Assembly (NCBI RefSeq): GCF_900102015.1
Contig: NZ_FNAT01000005.1
Coordinates: forward strand, 49,273 to 113,272
From: Limimaricola pyoseonensis
Lineage (GTDB): Bacteria > Pseudomonadota > Alphaproteobacteria > Rhodobacterales > Rhodobacteraceae
Length of the DNA stretch: 64,000 nucleotides
Reading direction: 5' to 3'
Shown here: in pieces, positions 46,367-58,893 of the stretch
Numbering within the stretch: the first letter of the stretch is position 1
Layout of the letters: each line of letters opens with the position of its first letter
The notes under the pieces: model-generated
What the model was told of the DNA's origin: nothing
What the model saw: only the letters and a program-made list of their open reading frames with translations
The model's database searches: none
Translations under genes and position numbers: made by a program

Positions 46367-48100
46367 TTATTTCCCCGGCCCCAGCGTCTGCATCTGCAGC
46401 ACCGCCGAAAGCGGCACCTGCGCCACCTGCCCGGCCCGGTTCTGGCTGCCCCAGAGCGTCAGCGCGGTGACGGTCTCGGGCCTGAGCCGCGCCAGCAGCG
46501 CCACCGCGCCCTGCTGGCGGGCGCGGAACGCCGCCTGGTCGAGGAAGCGTCGGATCACTCGCGCATCCTGCCCGGCGGCGTCGAGGTCGCGGTAGATCTC
46601 GACCGCCGGCACGCCGGCCTCGTCGGCGCGGCGCAGCGGCGTCGCCAGCCCCTGCGCCAGCGCCGCCAGACCGCGCCCGTCGGCGGCCAGCCGGTCCAGC
46701 GCCTGCCGCGTCACCCCGGCATCGGCGCTCAGCCCGCCATCGCCGGCATCGACCAGCGCCACCGTCTCGGGCAGCTGCGCGAAGGCGGCGCCGAAGGCCA
46801 CCTCGACATCGGCCGGCGTCGCGCCGCGCGGCAGCCGCGACAGCGCCGCCACCTCGTAGCCCGCCGCCCGCCACGCCGCCATCCGCTCGGCGGCGTCGGG
46901 CAGCTCGGGGTCGATCGCGATCGTCACCGGGAAGGGGATCGAGGCCGCCGCCGGCACCGCCGCGTCGAGCGCCCCGTCATCGATCAAGGTGACCGAGAAC
47001 AGCGGCGCGCCGGCCGGCGCGTCATGCGGCGCGGCATAGCGCAAAAGCGCCGGCGCGTCGTCGGGCAGCGCCGTTTCATCGGCCGCGCCCGCCTCGGGCG
47101 CCGCCGCGTCGGCACCGGGGCGGCGCACCCGCACGCCGGTCTCGCCGCCGGGCAGGCCCAGCGCGGCAAGGTCGCGCTCGGCCTCGCCGGTCGGCATGAT
47201 CACCCGGCCCGAGCCGTCGGGCGCCTCCGGCACGCCGGGCGCCTCGGCCGCGGCCGGCGGCGCCGGGGGTTGCGGCGCGTCGGGCAGGACGGTGATGCTG
47301 CCCGTCTCGCCCTGCCCCTCGCCCGGCCCGGCGGCCCGGTCGGAGGCGGGGGCGTCGTCCGGCCCGGCCGGGGCGCCCGCCTCCGGGGCCTCGGGGGCCT
47401 CCGCCGTCTCCTCCACCGGCTCGACCTCGACCTCGATCCCGGCCGCCGCGCCGGTCTCATTGGTCTCGTCGGACTCGGCCACGATCACCTCGCGCGGCGC
47501 CTGCGAGGGCGGCGGCGGGGTCTCGGTCGAGACGGTGATGTCGGCCTCGGAGGCCGGCACCTCGATCACCCGCGACTGCGGCGAGGGCAGCACCGGCGTC
47601 TCGGCCGAGAGCGCCACCTGCGGCCCCTCGTCGACCTGCGGCACCGGGCCCGGCCCGGCGGCGTCGGGGCTGGCCTCGGGCGTCGCGGCGGGCGCGGTCT
47701 CGGCCTCGGGGATGGCGGCGGGGCCGGCCGGCACGTCGGCCCGCGGCGTGTCGGTCGCAGCCACGCGCGCGGGCTCGGTCTCGGGCAGACGCGGCGCGTC
47801 GGGGGCCTCGAAGGGCGATCCGCCCGGCGCCTCGACCTCTGCCGCGGCGTCGGGGGCGGTCTCGGGCAGGTCCGGCGCGGTGTCGGTGGCCGGGTCGGTC
47901 TCGGTGTCGGTGGCGTCCTCGGGGGCGTCCGGCGCAGGCGCGACGTCGGGCTCGACAGTCTCGAGAACTTCGGCCCCCGCACCCGCACCGGCCCCGGCGA
48001 CGTCGCGGCTCGGCGGTTCGGCGATCAGCGAGGCCACCGCCAGCGCCCCCGCCGAGACCAGCAGCCCCCAGATTCCCCCGATGATGAAGCCAGCGCCCAT
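46367..48100 (-). CDS. divergent polysaccharide deacetylase family protein with long acidic linker
   Basis: A 577-residue protein. An N-terminal anchor (residues 3-24, [20 protein letters not shown]) is followed by a linker of about 290 residues made almost wholly of Ala, Pro, Glu, Asp, Thr and Gly. The C-terminal 210 residues form a NodB-like divergent deacetylase domain (YibQ type, PF04748) with [20 protein letters not shown] and [19 protein letters not shown]. Members lack the full metal triad and are of uncertain activity. It starts at 48100 with GGAGAG and is divergent from trpG. Confidence 0.83.
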   Translation of the reverse strand: MGAGFIIGGIWGLLVSAGALAVASLIAEPPSRDVAGAGAGAGAEVLETVEPDVAPAPDAPEDATDTETDPATDTAPDLPETAPDAAAEVEAPGGSPFEAPDAPRLPETEPARVAATDTPRADVPAGPAAIPEAETAPAATPEASPDAAGPGPVPQVDEGPQVALSAETPVLPSPQSRVIEVPASEADITVSTETPPPPSQAPREVIVAESDETNETGAAAGIEVEVEPVEETAEAPEAPEAGAPAGPDDAPASDRAAGPGEGQGETGSITVLPDAPQPPAPPAAAEAPGVPEAPDGSGRVIMPTGEAERDLAALGLPGGETGVRVRRPGADAAAPEAGAADETALPDDAPALLRYAAPHDAPAGAPLFSVTLIDDGALDAAVPAAASIPFPVTIAIDPELPDAAERMAAWRAAGYEVAALSRLPRGATPADVEVAFGAAFAQLPETVALVDAGDGGLSADAGVTRQALDRLAADGRGLAALAQGLATPLRRADEAGVPAVEIYRDLDAAGQDARVIRRFLDQAAFRARQQGAVALLARLRPETVTALTLWGSQNRAGQVAQVPLSAVLQMQTLGPGK

Positions 48101-48260
48101 CTCTCCTGCCCCGCTGCGCCGGCCGGACCGGCATCCTGTCTCGCGCCCCGGACCTTGACGTTTCCCGCCGCTCGGTCCCATTTATGGCGCGACCTTACCA
48201 AGGGACGACCCGCTTGCGGTAGCCCCGAATTTGCCCCGCCATCCCCGGCCCGGAGGGACG

Positions 48261-48866
48261 ATGCTTCTCCTGATCGACAATTACGACAGCTTCACCTGGA
48301 ACCTCGTGCACTATCTGGGCGAGCTGGGCGCGGAGGTGGTCGTGAAGCGCAACGACGAGATCGGCGTCGACGAGGCAATGGCGATGGGCCCCGAGGGCAT
48401 CGTGCTCAGCCCCGGCCCCTGCGACCCCGACCAGGCCGGGATCTGCCTCGACCTGACCCGCGCCGCCGCCGAGAGCCGCATGCCGCTTCTGGGCGTCTGC
48501 CTCGGCCACCAGACCATCGGCCAGGCCTTCGGCGGCCGCGTCGTGCGCTGCCACGAGATCGTGCACGGCAAGACCGCGCAGATGCTGCACCAGGGCCGCG
48601 GCGTCTTCGCCGGGCTGCCCTCGCCCTTCCTCGCCACGCGCTACCACTCGCTGGTGGTCGAGCGCGACAGCCTGCCCGAGAGCCTCGAGATCACGGCCGA
48701 GCTGGCCGACGGCACGATCATGGGCCTCGCGCATCGCGACCTGCCGATCGAGGGGGTGCAGTTCCACCCCGAGAGCATCGCCTCGGAGCACGGCCACCAG
48801 ATGCTGAAGAACTTCCTAGACCGGCTGCCGGGCCGGGCGCCCCACCAAAGCCCGGTGGCGGCATGA
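48261..48866 (+). CDS. trpG: anthranilate synthase component II (glutamine amidotransferase)
   Basis: A 201-residue class I amidotransferase that releases ammonia from glutamine for TrpE. Catalytic triad: Cys80 in LLGVCLGHQ, with His169 and Glu171 in VQFHPESI. The ATG at 48261 follows GGAGGG. The stop overlaps trpD as ATGA. It heads the run trpG-trpD-ung-trpC-moaC-moeA. Confidence 0.96.
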   Translation: MLLLIDNYDSFTWNLVHYLGELGAEVVVKRNDEIGVDEAMAMGPEGIVLSPGPCDPDQAGICLDLTRAAAESRMPLLGVCLGHQTIGQAFGGRVVRCHEIVHGKTAQMLHQGRGVFAGLPSPFLATRYHSLVVERDSLPESLEITAELADGTIMGLAHRDLPIEGVQFHPESIASEHGHQMLKNFLDRLPGRAPHQSPVAA

Positions 48867-49879
48867 GCGAGCGCCTGAAACCGCTGATCGCCGCCGCGAT
48901 CGAGGGCCCGCTCACCCGCGAGCAGGCCGAGGCCGCCTTCTCGATCCTGTTCGACGGCGACGCGACGCCGGCGCAGATGGCCGCCTTCCTCGTCACGCTC
49001 CGGATGCGCGGCGAAACCGTGCCCGAGATCGCCGCCGCCGCGACGGTGATGCGCGCCCGCTGCCTCAAGGTCGAGGCGCCCGAAGGCGCGATCGACATCG
49101 TCGGCACGGGGGGCGACGGCAAGCACACGCTCAACATCTCGACCGCCGCCGCCTTCGTGATCGCCGGCGCCGGCGTGCCGGTGGCCAAGCACGGCAACCG
49201 CAATCTCAGCTCGCGCTCCGGCGCCGCCGACGCGCTGGGCCAGCTCGGCATCCAGGTGATGGTCGGCCCCGACAAGGTCGAGCGCGGCCTCAGGGAGGCC
49301 GGGATCGGCTTCATGATGGCGCCGATGCACCACCCGGCGATGAAGCATGTCGGCCCGGTGCGCGCCGAGATCGGCATCCGCACCCTGTTCAACATCCTCG
49401 GCCCGCTGACCAACCCGGCCGGCGTCAGGCGGCAGGTGACCGGCGCCTACGACCCGGCGCTGATCGTGCCTATGGCCGAGACGCTGGCCCGGCTGGGCTC
49501 CGAGCGCGCCTGGCTGGTGCATGGCGGCGACGGCACCGACGAGCTGTCGATCACCGCGCCGACCCGCGTGGCCGAGCTGTCGGACGGCCGGGTCGAGGAG
49601 TTCGAGATCACCCCCGCCGATGCCGGGCTGCCCGTCCACCCCTTCGCCGCGATCGTCGGCGGCACGCCCGAGGAGAACGGCCGCGCCATGCGGGCGCTGT
49701 TCGAGGGCGCGCCGGGCGCCTATCGCGACGCGGTGCTCCTGAACGCCGCCGCCGGCCTCGTGGTGGCGGGCCGCGCGCGCGACCTGCGCGAGGGTGCTGC
49801 GTTGGCGGCCGAGAGCATCGACACCGGCGCCGCCAAGCGCGCCGCGGCGACGCTCGCCGCCATCAGCACGGCGCAGTGA
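48863..49879 (+). CDS. trpD: anthranilate phosphoribosyltransferase
   Basis: A 338-residue enzyme of the second tryptophan step, transferring the phosphoribosyl group of PRPP to anthranilate. It carries the PRPP loop [14 protein letters not shown] near residue 79, [20 protein letters not shown] and the substrate helix [19 protein letters not shown]. The ATG overlaps the trpG stop, and the downstream ung gene starts 8 bp after its stop. Confidence 0.97.
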   Translation: MSERLKPLIAAAIEGPLTREQAEAAFSILFDGDATPAQMAAFLVTLRMRGETVPEIAAAATVMRARCLKVEAPEGAIDIVGTGGDGKHTLNISTAAAFVIAGAGVPVAKHGNRNLSSRSGAADALGQLGIQVMVGPDKVERGLREAGIGFMMAPMHHPAMKHVGPVRAEIGIRTLFNILGPLTNPAGVRRQVTGAYDPALIVPMAETLARLGSERAWLVHGGDGTDELSITAPTRVAELSDGRVEEFEITPADAGLPVHPFAAIVGGTPEENGRAMRALFEGAPGAYRDAVLLNAAAGLVVAGRARDLREGAALAAESIDTGAAKRAAATLAAISTAQ

Positions 49880-49886
49880 GCCCGCG

Positions 49887-50576
49887 GTGAGCCCCACCGG
49901 ACCCGGCTGGGCCGACCTGCCCTTCTTCGCCGAGGACTGGCCGGCGCTGCGCGACCGGCTGGCCGCGCGGGACGCGGTCGCGCCGCCCGCCGCACTCAGG
50001 TTCCGCGCGCTCGACCTCACCGCGCCCGAGGACGTCCGGGTGGTGATCCTGGGCCAGGATCCCTACCCGACGCCGGGCCACGCCACCGGCCTCGCCTTCT
50101 CGGTGCCGGGCGATCTGCGGAAGCTGCCGCCGAGCTTGCGCAACATCTTCGCAGAAATGCGCGACGACATCGGCTGCGCGCCCGAAAGCGGCGATCTCAC
50201 CCATTGGGCGCAGCAGGGCGTGCTGCTTCTGAACACCGCGCTCTCGGTCGATCCCGGCCAGCCCGGCAGCCATGCCCGCTGGGGCTGGGACAGGCTGGTG
50301 GCGCAGGTGCTCGACCGCGCCGCGCGGCGGCCTTGCGCCTTTCTCCTTTGGGGCAACCACGCGCAGAAGGTGGCCCGCCCCTTCACCGGGCCCGAGCATC
50401 TGGTGATCGAGACCGCGCATCCCTCGCCGCTCGCCGCGCGGCGCGGCTTCTTCGGCTCGCGCCCCTTCGGCCGGATCAACGACTGGCTCGAGGCGCGCGG
50501 CGAGGCCCCGATCGACTGGTGCCATGCATCGCGCGGCGACGCACAGACGCTTTCCAACACCGCATCCGACGGCTAG
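49887..50576 (+). CDS. ung: uracil-DNA glycosylase (family 1)
   Basis: A 229-residue repair enzyme that removes uracil from DNA. The water-activating loop GQDPY is at 56-60 (Asp58), and HPSPL at 178-182 is the minor-groove loop. The motif continues PTPGHATG, so the histidine usually found after GQDPY is Pro here. NTALSV matches the family NTxLTV. The start is GTG at 49887, 7 bp after trpD. A DNA-repair gene inside the trp operon is an unusual neighbour, and the nearby lexA may not be related. Confidence 0.92.
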   Translation: MSPTGPGWADLPFFAEDWPALRDRLAARDAVAPPAALRFRALDLTAPEDVRVVILGQDPYPTPGHATGLAFSVPGDLRKLPPSLRNIFAEMRDDIGCAPESGDLTHWAQQGVLLLNTALSVDPGQPGSHARWGWDRLVAQVLDRAARRPCAFLLWGNHAQKVARPFTGPEHLVIETAHPSPLAARRGFFGSRPFGRINDWLEARGEAPIDWCHASRGDAQTLSNTASDG

Positions 50577-50585
50577 AACCGACAC

Positions 50586-51392
50586 ATGGACATTCTCGAC
50601 AAGATCAAGGCCTACAAGCTCGAAGAGGTCGCCGCGCGCAAGGCCGCGCTGCCGCTTTCCGAGATCGAGGCGCGCGCCGCCCAGGCCCCCGCCCCCCGCG
50701 GTTTCGCCGACCGCCTGACCGAGGCCGCGCGCGAAGGCTACGGCCTGATCGCCGAGATCAAGAAGGCGAGCCCCTCCAAGGGGCTGATCCGCCCCGATTT
50801 CGACCCGCCGGCGCTGGCCCGCGCCTACGAGGCCGGCGGCGCCGCCTGCCTGTCGATCCTGACCGACGAGCCGTCGTTCCAGGGCGCCGACGACTACCTC
50901 GTGCAGGCCCGCGCCGAGACCACGCTGCCGGTGCTGCGCAAGGATTTCCTCTACGACCCGTGGCAGGTGGCCGAGAGCCGCTCGCTCGGGGCCGACTGCA
51001 TCCTGATCATCATGGCCAGCGTCTCCGACGCGCAGGCGCGTGAGCTGGAAGAGGCCGCCGAGCGCTGGGGCATGGACGCGCTGATCGAGGTGCATGACCG
51101 CGAGGAGCTGGAGCGCGCGGCCAACCTGAACTCGAAGATGATCGGCATCAACAACCGCAACCTGCAGACCTTCGAGACCTCGCTCGACGTCACCCGCAAG
51201 CTCGCCAAGCACGTGCCGGTCGACCGGATGATCGTCGCCGAGAGCGGGCTGAACACGCCCCAGGACCTCGCCGAGATCGCCCGCTACGGCGCCCGCGCCT
51301 TCCTGATCGGCGAGAGCCTGATGCGGCAGGAGGACGTGACGGCCGCGACGCGGACGCTGCTGTCGAACCCGCTGACCGCGCCGGGGGCCTGA
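50586..51392 (+). CDS. trpC: indole-3-glycerol phosphate synthase
   Basis: A 268-residue TIM-barrel enzyme that closes the indole ring in tryptophan synthesis. Motifs include [20 protein letters not shown] (catalytic lysine in KKASPSKG), [28 protein letters not shown] and [14 protein letters not shown]. The ATG at 50586 lies 9 bp after ung, and the stop overlaps moaC by one base (TGATG). Confidence 0.97.
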   Translation: MDILDKIKAYKLEEVAARKAALPLSEIEARAAQAPAPRGFADRLTEAAREGYGLIAEIKKASPSKGLIRPDFDPPALARAYEAGGAACLSILTDEPSFQGADDYLVQARAETTLPVLRKDFLYDPWQVAESRSLGADCILIIMASVSDAQARELEEAAERWGMDALIEVHDREELERAANLNSKMIGINNRNLQTFETSLDVTRKLAKHVPVDRMIVAESGLNTPQDLAEIARYGARAFLIGESLMRQEDVTAATRTLLSNPLTAPGA

Positions 51393-51862
51393 TGGCCCTG
51401 TCGCATTTCGACGCCGCGGGCCACGCCCACATGGTCGACGTCACCGACAAGGCGGTGACCGACCGCCGCGCCGTGGCCGAGGGCGTCGTGCGGATGGCGC
51501 CGGAGACGCTCGATCTCGTGAAACAGGGGCGCGCCGGCAAGGGCGACGTGCTCGGCACCGCCCGGCTCGCCGGCATCATGGCGGCCAAGAAGACCGCCGA
51601 CCTGATCCCGCTCTGCCACCCGCTGCCGCTGTCGAAGGTGACGCTGGATCTGGAGCCCGACGACACCCTGCCCGGCGTCCGGATCACCGCGACCGTCAAG
51701 ACCACCGGCCGCACCGGGGTGGAGATGGAGGCGCTCACCGCCGTCACGGTCGCCGGGCTCACCATCTACGACATGCTCAAGGCCGCCGAGAAGGGCATGG
51801 AGATCGGCGGCGTGCGCCTGCTCTCCAAGGAAGGCGGCAAGTCGGGGCACTGGGAGGCGTGA
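51392..51862 (+). CDS. moaC: cyclic pyranopterin monophosphate synthase
   Basis: A 156-residue molybdenum cofactor enzyme forming cyclic pyranopterin phosphate after MoaA. Signature residues occur in [18 protein letters not shown] and [20 protein letters not shown]. The start overlaps trpC as TGATG, and the stop overlaps moeA as GTGA, giving tight coupling of tryptophan and molybdopterin genes. Confidence 0.96.
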   Translation: MALSHFDAAGHAHMVDVTDKAVTDRRAVAEGVVRMAPETLDLVKQGRAGKGDVLGTARLAGIMAAKKTADLIPLCHPLPLSKVTLDLEPDDTLPGVRITATVKTTGRTGVEMEALTAVTVAGLTIYDMLKAAEKGMEIGGVRLLSKEGGKSGHWEA

Positions 51863-53031
51863 TCCCGGTCGCCGAGGCGCTCGACCGGCTCTTCGCGCTG
51901 GCCTCCCCCGTCGGCACCGAGGAGGTCGGCCTGACCGACGCCCGGGGCCGCGTGCTGCGCGCCCCCGTCACCGCAACCCGCGACCAGCCGCCCTTCGCGG
52001 CCTCCGCCATGGACGGCTACGCGATCCGCGAGACCGACTGCGCGGCGGGCACGCGGCTCGCCGTGATCGGCGAGGCGGCGGCCGGGCACGGCTTCGCGAG
52101 CGCGGTGAAGCCCGGCGAGGCGGTCCGCATCTTCACCGGCGCGCCGGTCCCCGAAGGCGCCGAGCGCGTGGTGATCCAGGAGGACACCGCGCGCGAGGGC
52201 GACACGGTGATCCTCGGCCACGGCATCTCAGACAACCGCAACATCCGGCCCGCCGGCATCGACTTCCACGCGGGCGACGCCATCGCCGCGCCGCGCCTGC
52301 TGCGCCCGGCCGACATCGCGCTCGCCGCGGCGATGAACGCCGCCCGGCTGACCGTGGCGCGCCGGCCCGAGGTGGCGATCCTCGCCACCGGCGACGAGCT
52401 GGTCGCGCCCGGCGGCGAGCCGCGTCCCGACCAGATCATCGCCTCGAACGCCTACGGCCTCGCGGGCATCGTCGAGGCGGCCGGCGGCCGCGCCCGGCTG
52501 CTGCCGATCGCCGGCGACAGCATGGCCTCGCTGGCGCAGGCCTTCGACCTGGCGCGCGGCGCCGACATCGTGCTGACCGTCGGCGGCGCCTCGGTGGGCG
52601 ATCACGACCTCGTCGGCGCGGCGGCCGCCGAGGCCGGCATGGAGCGCGCCTTCTGGAAGGTGGCGATCCGCCCCGGCAAGCCGCTGATGGCCGGCCGTTT
52701 CGGCCAAGCGCTGCTACTGGGCCTGCCCGGCAACCCCGTCTCTTCGATGGTCTGCGCGCATGTCTTCCTCGTGCCGCTGATCCGCGCGCTTGCGGGCCTG
52801 CCGCCCGCCCCCGCGCCGCGCCGCCGGGTCCGGCTCGCCGCCGACCTGCCCGCCAACGGCCCGCGCGAGCACTACCTGCGCGCCGATCTCGGCGCGGACG
52901 GCGTGCGCCCGCACCCCAGGCAGGACAGCTCGCTCCTGTCGGTGCTGGCCGCCGCCGACGCGCTGATCGTGCAGCCCCCCGACGACCCCGCACGCCCCGC
53001 GGGAGCAGAGGTCGAGGTGATCGACCTCTGA
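51859..53031 (+). CDS. moeA: molybdopterin molybdotransferase MoeA
   Basis: A 390-residue enzyme that inserts molybdate into adenylated molybdopterin. Domains follow the usual order: an N-terminal hinge ([17 protein letters not shown]), the MoCF-binding domain with [14 protein letters not shown] and [14 protein letters not shown], and the C-terminal beta domain. The start is GTG overlapping moaC. The lexA promoter begins right after its stop. Confidence 0.95.
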   Translation: MIPVAEALDRLFALASPVGTEEVGLTDARGRVLRAPVTATRDQPPFAASAMDGYAIRETDCAAGTRLAVIGEAAAGHGFASAVKPGEAVRIFTGAPVPEGAERVVIQEDTAREGDTVILGHGISDNRNIRPAGIDFHAGDAIAAPRLLRPADIALAAAMNAARLTVARRPEVAILATGDELVAPGGEPRPDQIIASNAYGLAGIVEAAGGRARLLPIAGDSMASLAQAFDLARGADIVLTVGGASVGDHDLVGAAAAEAGMERAFWKVAIRPGKPLMAGRFGQALLLGLPGNPVSSMVCAHVFLVPLIRALAGLPPAPAPRRRVRLAADLPANGPREHYLRADLGADGVRPHPRQDSSLLSVLAAADALIVQPPDDPARPAGAEVEVIDL

Positions 53032-53034
53032 CAC

Positions 53035-53063
53035 TTGACACAAAACGGGAACGTGCGTAGAAC
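53035..53063 (+). promoter_or_regulatory. lexA promoter with alphaproteobacterial SOS box
   Basis: TTGACA at 53035-53040 and TAGAAC at 53058-53063 form a promoter with a 17-bp spacer. A perfect GAAC-N7-GAAC SOS box (53049-53063) covers the -10 element, so LexA bound there would block RNA polymerase and repress its own gene. Confidence 0.85.
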
Positions 53064-53100
53064 GGAGAACCAACCTCTACGGCACGGCAAAGGGGCAACC

Positions 53101-53781
53101 ATGCTGACCCGAAAACAATCCGACCTGCTGGAGTTCATCCACCGGAGGATCCGCAGGGACGGCGTGCCGCCCTCCTTCGACGAGATGAAGGACGCGCTCG
53201 ACCTGCGCTCGAAATCCGGCATCCACCGGCTGATCACCGCGCTCGAGGAGCGCGGCTTCATCCGCCGCCTCGCCCATCGCGCCCGCGCGCTCGAGATCCT
53301 GAAGCTGCCCGAGGCGATGGAAGCCCGCCTCGCCGCCGAGGAGGCCGAGGCCACGCCCGACCCCAAGCCCGCCGACATGCCCGCCGAGATCGCGGCGCTG
53401 GCGATGAACCTGCCCGTGATGGGCCGGATCGCCGCCGGTGTGCCGATCTCCGCGATCAGCGAGGTCAGCCACGAGATCGCCGTGCCCGGCACCATGCTCG
53501 GCTCGGGCAACCACTACGCGCTTGAGGTGCGCGGCGACTCGATGATCCAGGCCGGGATCAACGATGGCGACGTGGTGGTGATCCGCGAGACCGGCACCGC
53601 CGACAACGGCGACATCGTCGTGGCGCTGATCGAGGATCAGGAGGCGACGCTGAAGCGCTTCCGCCGCCAGGGCGGCAAGATCGCGCTCGAGGCCGCCAAC
53701 CCGGCCTACGAGACCCGGCTCTACACCGACGAGCAGGTGCGCGTACAGGGCCGCCTCGTCGGCCTGATCCGCAGCTACTGA
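53101..53781 (+). CDS. lexA: SOS repressor LexA
   Basis: A 226-residue repressor-protease. The winged helix spans residues 1-65 ([33 protein letters not shown]). A linker of about 30 residues leads to the self-cleavage site Ala112-Gly113 (RIAAGVP) and the Ser147/Lys185 dyad ([13 protein letters not shown]). RecA filaments trigger cleavage after DNA damage. The ATG at 53101 is 38 bp past the SOS box with AAAGGGG as the ribosome site. It has its own promoter, although it follows moeA closely. Confidence 0.97.
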   Translation: MLTRKQSDLLEFIHRRIRRDGVPPSFDEMKDALDLRSKSGIHRLITALEERGFIRRLAHRARALEILKLPEAMEARLAAEEAEATPDPKPADMPAEIAALAMNLPVMGRIAAGVPISAISEVSHEIAVPGTMLGSGNHYALEVRGDSMIQAGINDGDVVVIRETGTADNGDIVVALIEDQEATLKRFRRQGGKIALEAANPAYETRLYTDEQVRVQGRLVGLIRSY

Positions 53782-53803
53782 GCGCCGCCCGGTCGGGCGA
53801 GAC

Positions 53804-53831
53804 ACGGCGCGGCCCGCCCCGGCCGCGCCGT
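53804..53831. terminator. hairpin terminator between convergent lexA and comEC
   Basis: An 11-bp perfect stem ACGGCGCGGCC / GGCCGCGCCGT with a 6-nt loop, 22 bp after the lexA stop and 12 bp before the comEC stop. Confidence 0.65.
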
Positions 53832-53843
53832 TCGCGTTCATGC

Positions 53844-55973
53844 TCACCGGGATGACAGCAGCGGCGAGGCGTCGCGCGCCGCCCTGTCGGACCACAGCCT
53901 GCGCCCCGCCCGCTCGGCCGTGCTGGTGACGTCGAGCCCCGCCGCCCCGGCCTCGACCGCCAAGGCGCCCAGCCGCCGCAGGTCGAGGCTGTCGTAGCGC
54001 AGGCAGGGGCGCGGCGTCGGGTCGGGATGGTTGGCGATCACCAGCGCCGCGCCGTCGCAGCCCCTGAGCGCCGCCAGGGCGGTCTTGCCAGACACCTGCA
54101 GCACCTCGACCCCGCCCAGCCGCAGCCGCACCACGCGGTCTTCTCGCGGCAACACCACGGGGTCATGCGCCGCCGCCTGATCCCGCCCCGCCCCGTCATT
54201 CTCCAGCCAGGCCGCGGCGGCGAAGCCGTCGCCCTTCGGCTTCGACAGCGCCCGTCCCTCCGGCGTCATCAGCCCCACGAGCCCGCCGCTCTCGGCCACC
54301 AGCAGCGCCGGGCGCTCGGCCCCGGCCCAGAGCCCCGCGGCCAGCGCCAGCGGCGCCAGCCCCGCCCAGCGGCCCCGCCCCTGCCACAGCATCAGCACGA
54401 GCCCGCCCGCCGCCACCAGCGGCAGCACGAGGCCGGGCGGCGCGATCACTGCGGAGCTTGCGCCGTCGAGCGCGGCGATGCGCTCGGCCACGATCAGGAT
54501 CCAGCTCGAGCCGATCTCGACCATCCACAGCGCCGGCCGCTCCAGCCCCAGCGGCGCGGTCAGCGCCAGCAGCACCGCGCCGGGCATCACGAGGAGGCCC
54601 ATCGCCGGCGCCGCGAGCAGGTTGGCGATCAGCCCGTAATGCGCCACCCGGTTGAAATGCGCCGCGGCGAAGGGCGCGGTGGCCATGCCCGCCACCACCG
54701 AGGACAGCGCGAGGAGCGCCACGGGCATCCACAACCGCGCTGCGCCGCGCGGCCGGTGCCAGCCCGGCGGCAGCCGCCCGAACACCGCCGTCAGCGCCAG
54801 CGCGGCGGCGAAGGACATCTGGAACCCCGCCGAGAGCAGCGTCTCGGGCCGCAGCGCCAGTACGACGAGCGCCGCGATCCCCACCACCCGCAGGCTGATC
54901 GCCCGCCGGTCGGCAAGGATCGCGCAGAGGCCGACCGCGACCATGACGAAGGCGCGCTCGGTCGCGACGTCGCGCCCGGCCAGCGCGAGGTAGAAGGCCG
55001 CCGCCGGCAGCGCCGCCCCGGCGGCGATCTTGCGCGCGGGCCATCTGAGCGCCAGCGGCGGCAACGCCGCGATCCCGGCGCGCACCAGCCAGAACACGAA
55101 GCCCGCCAGCATCGCCATGTGCATCCCCGAGATCGAGACGAGGTGGTAGAGGTTCGACTCCCGCATCGCGTCGTTCGCGGCCTGCCCCAGCCCGGAGCGG
55201 TCGCCCGTGGTCACGGCCGCGGCAAAGCCGCCGGCCTCGCCCGGGATGCGGGCGCGGACCCAGCGGCTCAGCCGGTCGCGCAGCCGCCCCAGCGCCATGC
55301 CCTCGATACTGTCGGTCGCGCGCAGCACCGGATTGCGGGTATAACCCACCGCGCCCAGCCCCTCGAACCAGGCATGGCGGCGGAAGTCGAAATCGCCCGG
55401 CTCGGCCGGCCCCGGCGGCGGCGAGAGATGCCCGGTGGTCATCACCCGCATCCCCGGCGCGGGCACCAGCCACGGATTGGCCTCCAGCAGCGACAGCCGC
55501 ACCCGCCCGGGCGTGCGCCCCGGCGCGACATCCTTGAGCCGCACCCGGTCGAGCGTCAGCCGCAGCCGGTCGCTGCCCGAGCGGTCGATCTCGACCACCC
55601 GCCCCTCGATCGGGCCGTAATAGCGAAAGCCCAGCACCGGGGACGCGACCCCATGCGCCCGCGCCCCCGCCAGCACGAAGCCCGCCGCCGCGAAGCCGGC
55701 GAAGAGCAGAAGCGCCCGCAACGCGACCGAGCGCGCGAAAACCGCGACGCCCGCCGCCCCGGCCGCCAGCAGCGCGCCCCAGCCATGGGCCGCAAGGCCC
55801 GGCTCGCGCAGCAGCGCGAACCATGCGCCGATCCCGGTGCCGAGCGCCACCGGCGCCCAGGCCGCGAGATAGCCGTTCTGCCGGGCCAGCAGCGCCTCGA
55901 CCCAGCCGAAGACGGCGCCGGGCGCGCCCGGCCGCCACGCTTGTTTCCGCGCCCCGACCTGAGTATCCCCCAT
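53844..55973 (-). CDS. ComEC/Rec2-family DNA uptake channel protein
   Basis: A 709-residue polytopic membrane protein. It has N-terminal membrane segments, an OB-like domain ([20 protein letters not shown] near residue 121), the competence core DGDRSGLG-type segment [20 protein letters not shown] and [12 protein letters not shown], then more membrane segments. The C-terminal beta-lactamase-like domain seen in long ComEC is reduced, with little of the metal motif visible. ComEC conducts single-stranded DNA during transformation; in gene-transfer-agent producers it is needed to receive GTA DNA. Confidence 0.88.
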   Translation of the reverse strand: MGDTQVGARKQAWRPGAPGAVFGWVEALLARQNGYLAAWAPVALGTGIGAWFALLREPGLAAHGWGALLAAGAAGVAVFARSVALRALLLFAGFAAAGFVLAGARAHGVASPVLGFRYYGPIEGRVVEIDRSGSDRLRLTLDRVRLKDVAPGRTPGRVRLSLLEANPWLVPAPGMRVMTTGHLSPPPGPAEPGDFDFRRHAWFEGLGAVGYTRNPVLRATDSIEGMALGRLRDRLSRWVRARIPGEAGGFAAAVTTGDRSGLGQAANDAMRESNLYHLVSISGMHMAMLAGFVFWLVRAGIAALPPLALRWPARKIAAGAALPAAAFYLALAGRDVATERAFVMVAVGLCAILADRRAISLRVVGIAALVVLALRPETLLSAGFQMSFAAALALTAVFGRLPPGWHRPRGAARLWMPVALLALSSVVAGMATAPFAAAHFNRVAHYGLIANLLAAPAMGLLVMPGAVLLALTAPLGLERPALWMVEIGSSWILIVAERIAALDGASSAVIAPPGLVLPLVAAGGLVLMLWQGRGRWAGLAPLALAAGLWAGAERPALLVAESGGLVGLMTPEGRALSKPKGDGFAAAAWLENDGAGRDQAAAHDPVVLPREDRVVRLRLGGVEVLQVSGKTALAALRGCDGAALVIANHPDPTPRPCLRYDSLDLRRLGALAVEAGAAGLDVTSTAERAGRRLWSDRAARDASPLLSSR

Positions 55974-56024
55974 GCAGACAAGGCTAGACCCCTCATGGTT
56001 AGCGAAAGGTTAAAACTCCCCGAC

Positions 56025-57428
56025 ATGTCCCAGACCCCGGTCGTCACCCGCTTCGCCCCCTCGCCCACCGGCGCGCTGCATATCGGCGGCGCGCGCACCG
56101 CGCTGTTCAACTGGCTCTACGCGCGTGGCCGCGGCGGCAAGTTCCTGCTGCGCATCGAGGACACCGACCGCGCCCGCTCCACGCCCGAGAACACCCAGGC
56201 CATCCTCGACGGGCTGACATGGCTCGGCCTCGACTGGGACGGCGAGCCGATCAGCCAGGCCGCCGGCGCCGAGCGCCACGCCGAGGTGGCCCGCCAGATG
56301 CTGGCCGAGGGCAGCGCCTACAAGTGCTTCTCGACGCAGGAGGAAATCGAGGCGTTCCGCGAGGAGGCCCGCGCCAAGGGCGGCTCGACGCTGTTCCGCT
56401 CGCCCTGGCGCGACGTGGCCGAGGCCGAGCACCCCGACGCCCCCTTCGCGATCCGCATCAAGGCGCCGCGCGACGGCGCCACGACGATCCGCGACGAGGT
56501 GCAGGGCGAGATCACCATCGGCAACGACCAGCTCGACGACATGGTGCTGCTGCGCTCGGACGGCTCGCCGGTCTACATGCTCGCGGTGGTGGTCGACGAC
56601 CACGACATGGGCGTGACCCACGTGATCCGCGGCGACGACCACATGACCAACGCCTTCCGCCAGGCGATGATCTACCGCGCCATGGGCTGGGAGCTGCCGG
56701 TCTTCGCGCATGTGCCACTGATCTTCGGCCCCGACGGCAAGAAGCTGTCGAAGCGCCACGGCGCCACCGGCGCGGCCGAGTACCAGAAGATGGGCTACCC
56801 GGCGGCCGGCATGCGCAACTACCTGACCCGGCTGGGCTGGAGCCACGGCGACGCCGAGTACTTCTCGGACGCCGAGGCGCGCGAATGGTTCGACCTGGGC
56901 GGCATCGGCAAGTCGCCGGCGCGCTTCGACATGAAGAAGCTCGAGAACCTCTGCCGCCAGCACATCGCCGCCTCGGACGATGCCGCGCTGCTGCATGAGG
57001 CCGAGGAATTCCTCGCCGCCATCGGCCGGCCCAAGCTGACCGAAGGGCAGCGAGACGGGCTGCTCGCGGCCATGCCGCATCTCAAGGAGCGGGCCAAGAC
57101 CTTCCCGGAACTTCTTGAAAAGGCTCACTTCGTTCTCGCCGACCGGCCGATCGCGCCGGACGAGAAATCGGCCAAGAACCTCGACGATGTATCCCGTGGT
57201 ATACTGGCAGAATTGACGCCGCAGCTGCAAACTGCTAGCTGGGAGCGTGACACGCTGGAGGGGGTCGTGACAGCTCTGGCCGAGGCGCATGGCCTCGGGT
57301 TGGGCAAGCTTGCAGGCGCGCTGCGCGCCGCGCTGGCGGGGCGCATGGTCAGCCCCAGCGTATTCGACATGATGCTTGTGCTCGGTCGCGACGAAAGCGT
57401 GGCGCGGGTCAAAGATGCGTCGGCCTGA
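56025..57428 (+). CDS. gltX: glutamyl-tRNA synthetase
   Basis: A 467-residue class I aminoacyl-tRNA synthetase charging tRNA-Glu (and possibly tRNA-Gln, with GatCAB amidation). The HIGH-type motif is [13 protein letters not shown] (about 12-24) and the KMSKS-type motif is KKLSKRHGA (near residue 240). The ATG at 56025 is chosen because it matches the family N-terminus [16 protein letters not shown]; an in-frame ATG at 55995 adds ten residues. It is divergent from comEC. Confidence 0.95.
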   Translation: MSQTPVVTRFAPSPTGALHIGGARTALFNWLYARGRGGKFLLRIEDTDRARSTPENTQAILDGLTWLGLDWDGEPISQAAGAERHAEVARQMLAEGSAYKCFSTQEEIEAFREEARAKGGSTLFRSPWRDVAEAEHPDAPFAIRIKAPRDGATTIRDEVQGEITIGNDQLDDMVLLRSDGSPVYMLAVVVDDHDMGVTHVIRGDDHMTNAFRQAMIYRAMGWELPVFAHVPLIFGPDGKKLSKRHGATGAAEYQKMGYPAAGMRNYLTRLGWSHGDAEYFSDAEAREWFDLGGIGKSPARFDMKKLENLCRQHIAASDDAALLHEAEEFLAAIGRPKLTEGQRDGLLAAMPHLKERAKTFPELLEKAHFVLADRPIAPDEKSAKNLDDVSRGILAELTPQLQTASWERDTLEGVVTALAEAHGLGLGKLAGALRAALAGRMVSPSVFDMMLVLGRDESVARVKDASA

Positions 57429-57537
57429 CACTGGCGCGTCACCGTTTCCCCGCTAGCTAGGGACGCGGCATCGAGAGGCAATTTGCGCCACAGCCCGGCT
57501 CCGGCCGGGCCAGGGCGGGAGCATGAAGGGAACCTGA

Positions 57538-58833
<1,296 letters not shown>

Positions 58834-58861
58834 CCTGAAGTAAGGAAAGCGGAGGAATCGC

Positions 58862-58893
58862 AAGGGCCCGGCGGCAGCGCCGGGCCCTTTTTC
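58862..58893 (+). terminator. intrinsic terminator after gltA
   Basis: A 12-bp perfect stem AAGGGCCCGGCG / CGCCGGGCCCTT with a 4-nt loop, followed by a T run (58888-58892). It is the clearest Rho-independent terminator in the window. Confidence 0.9.
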
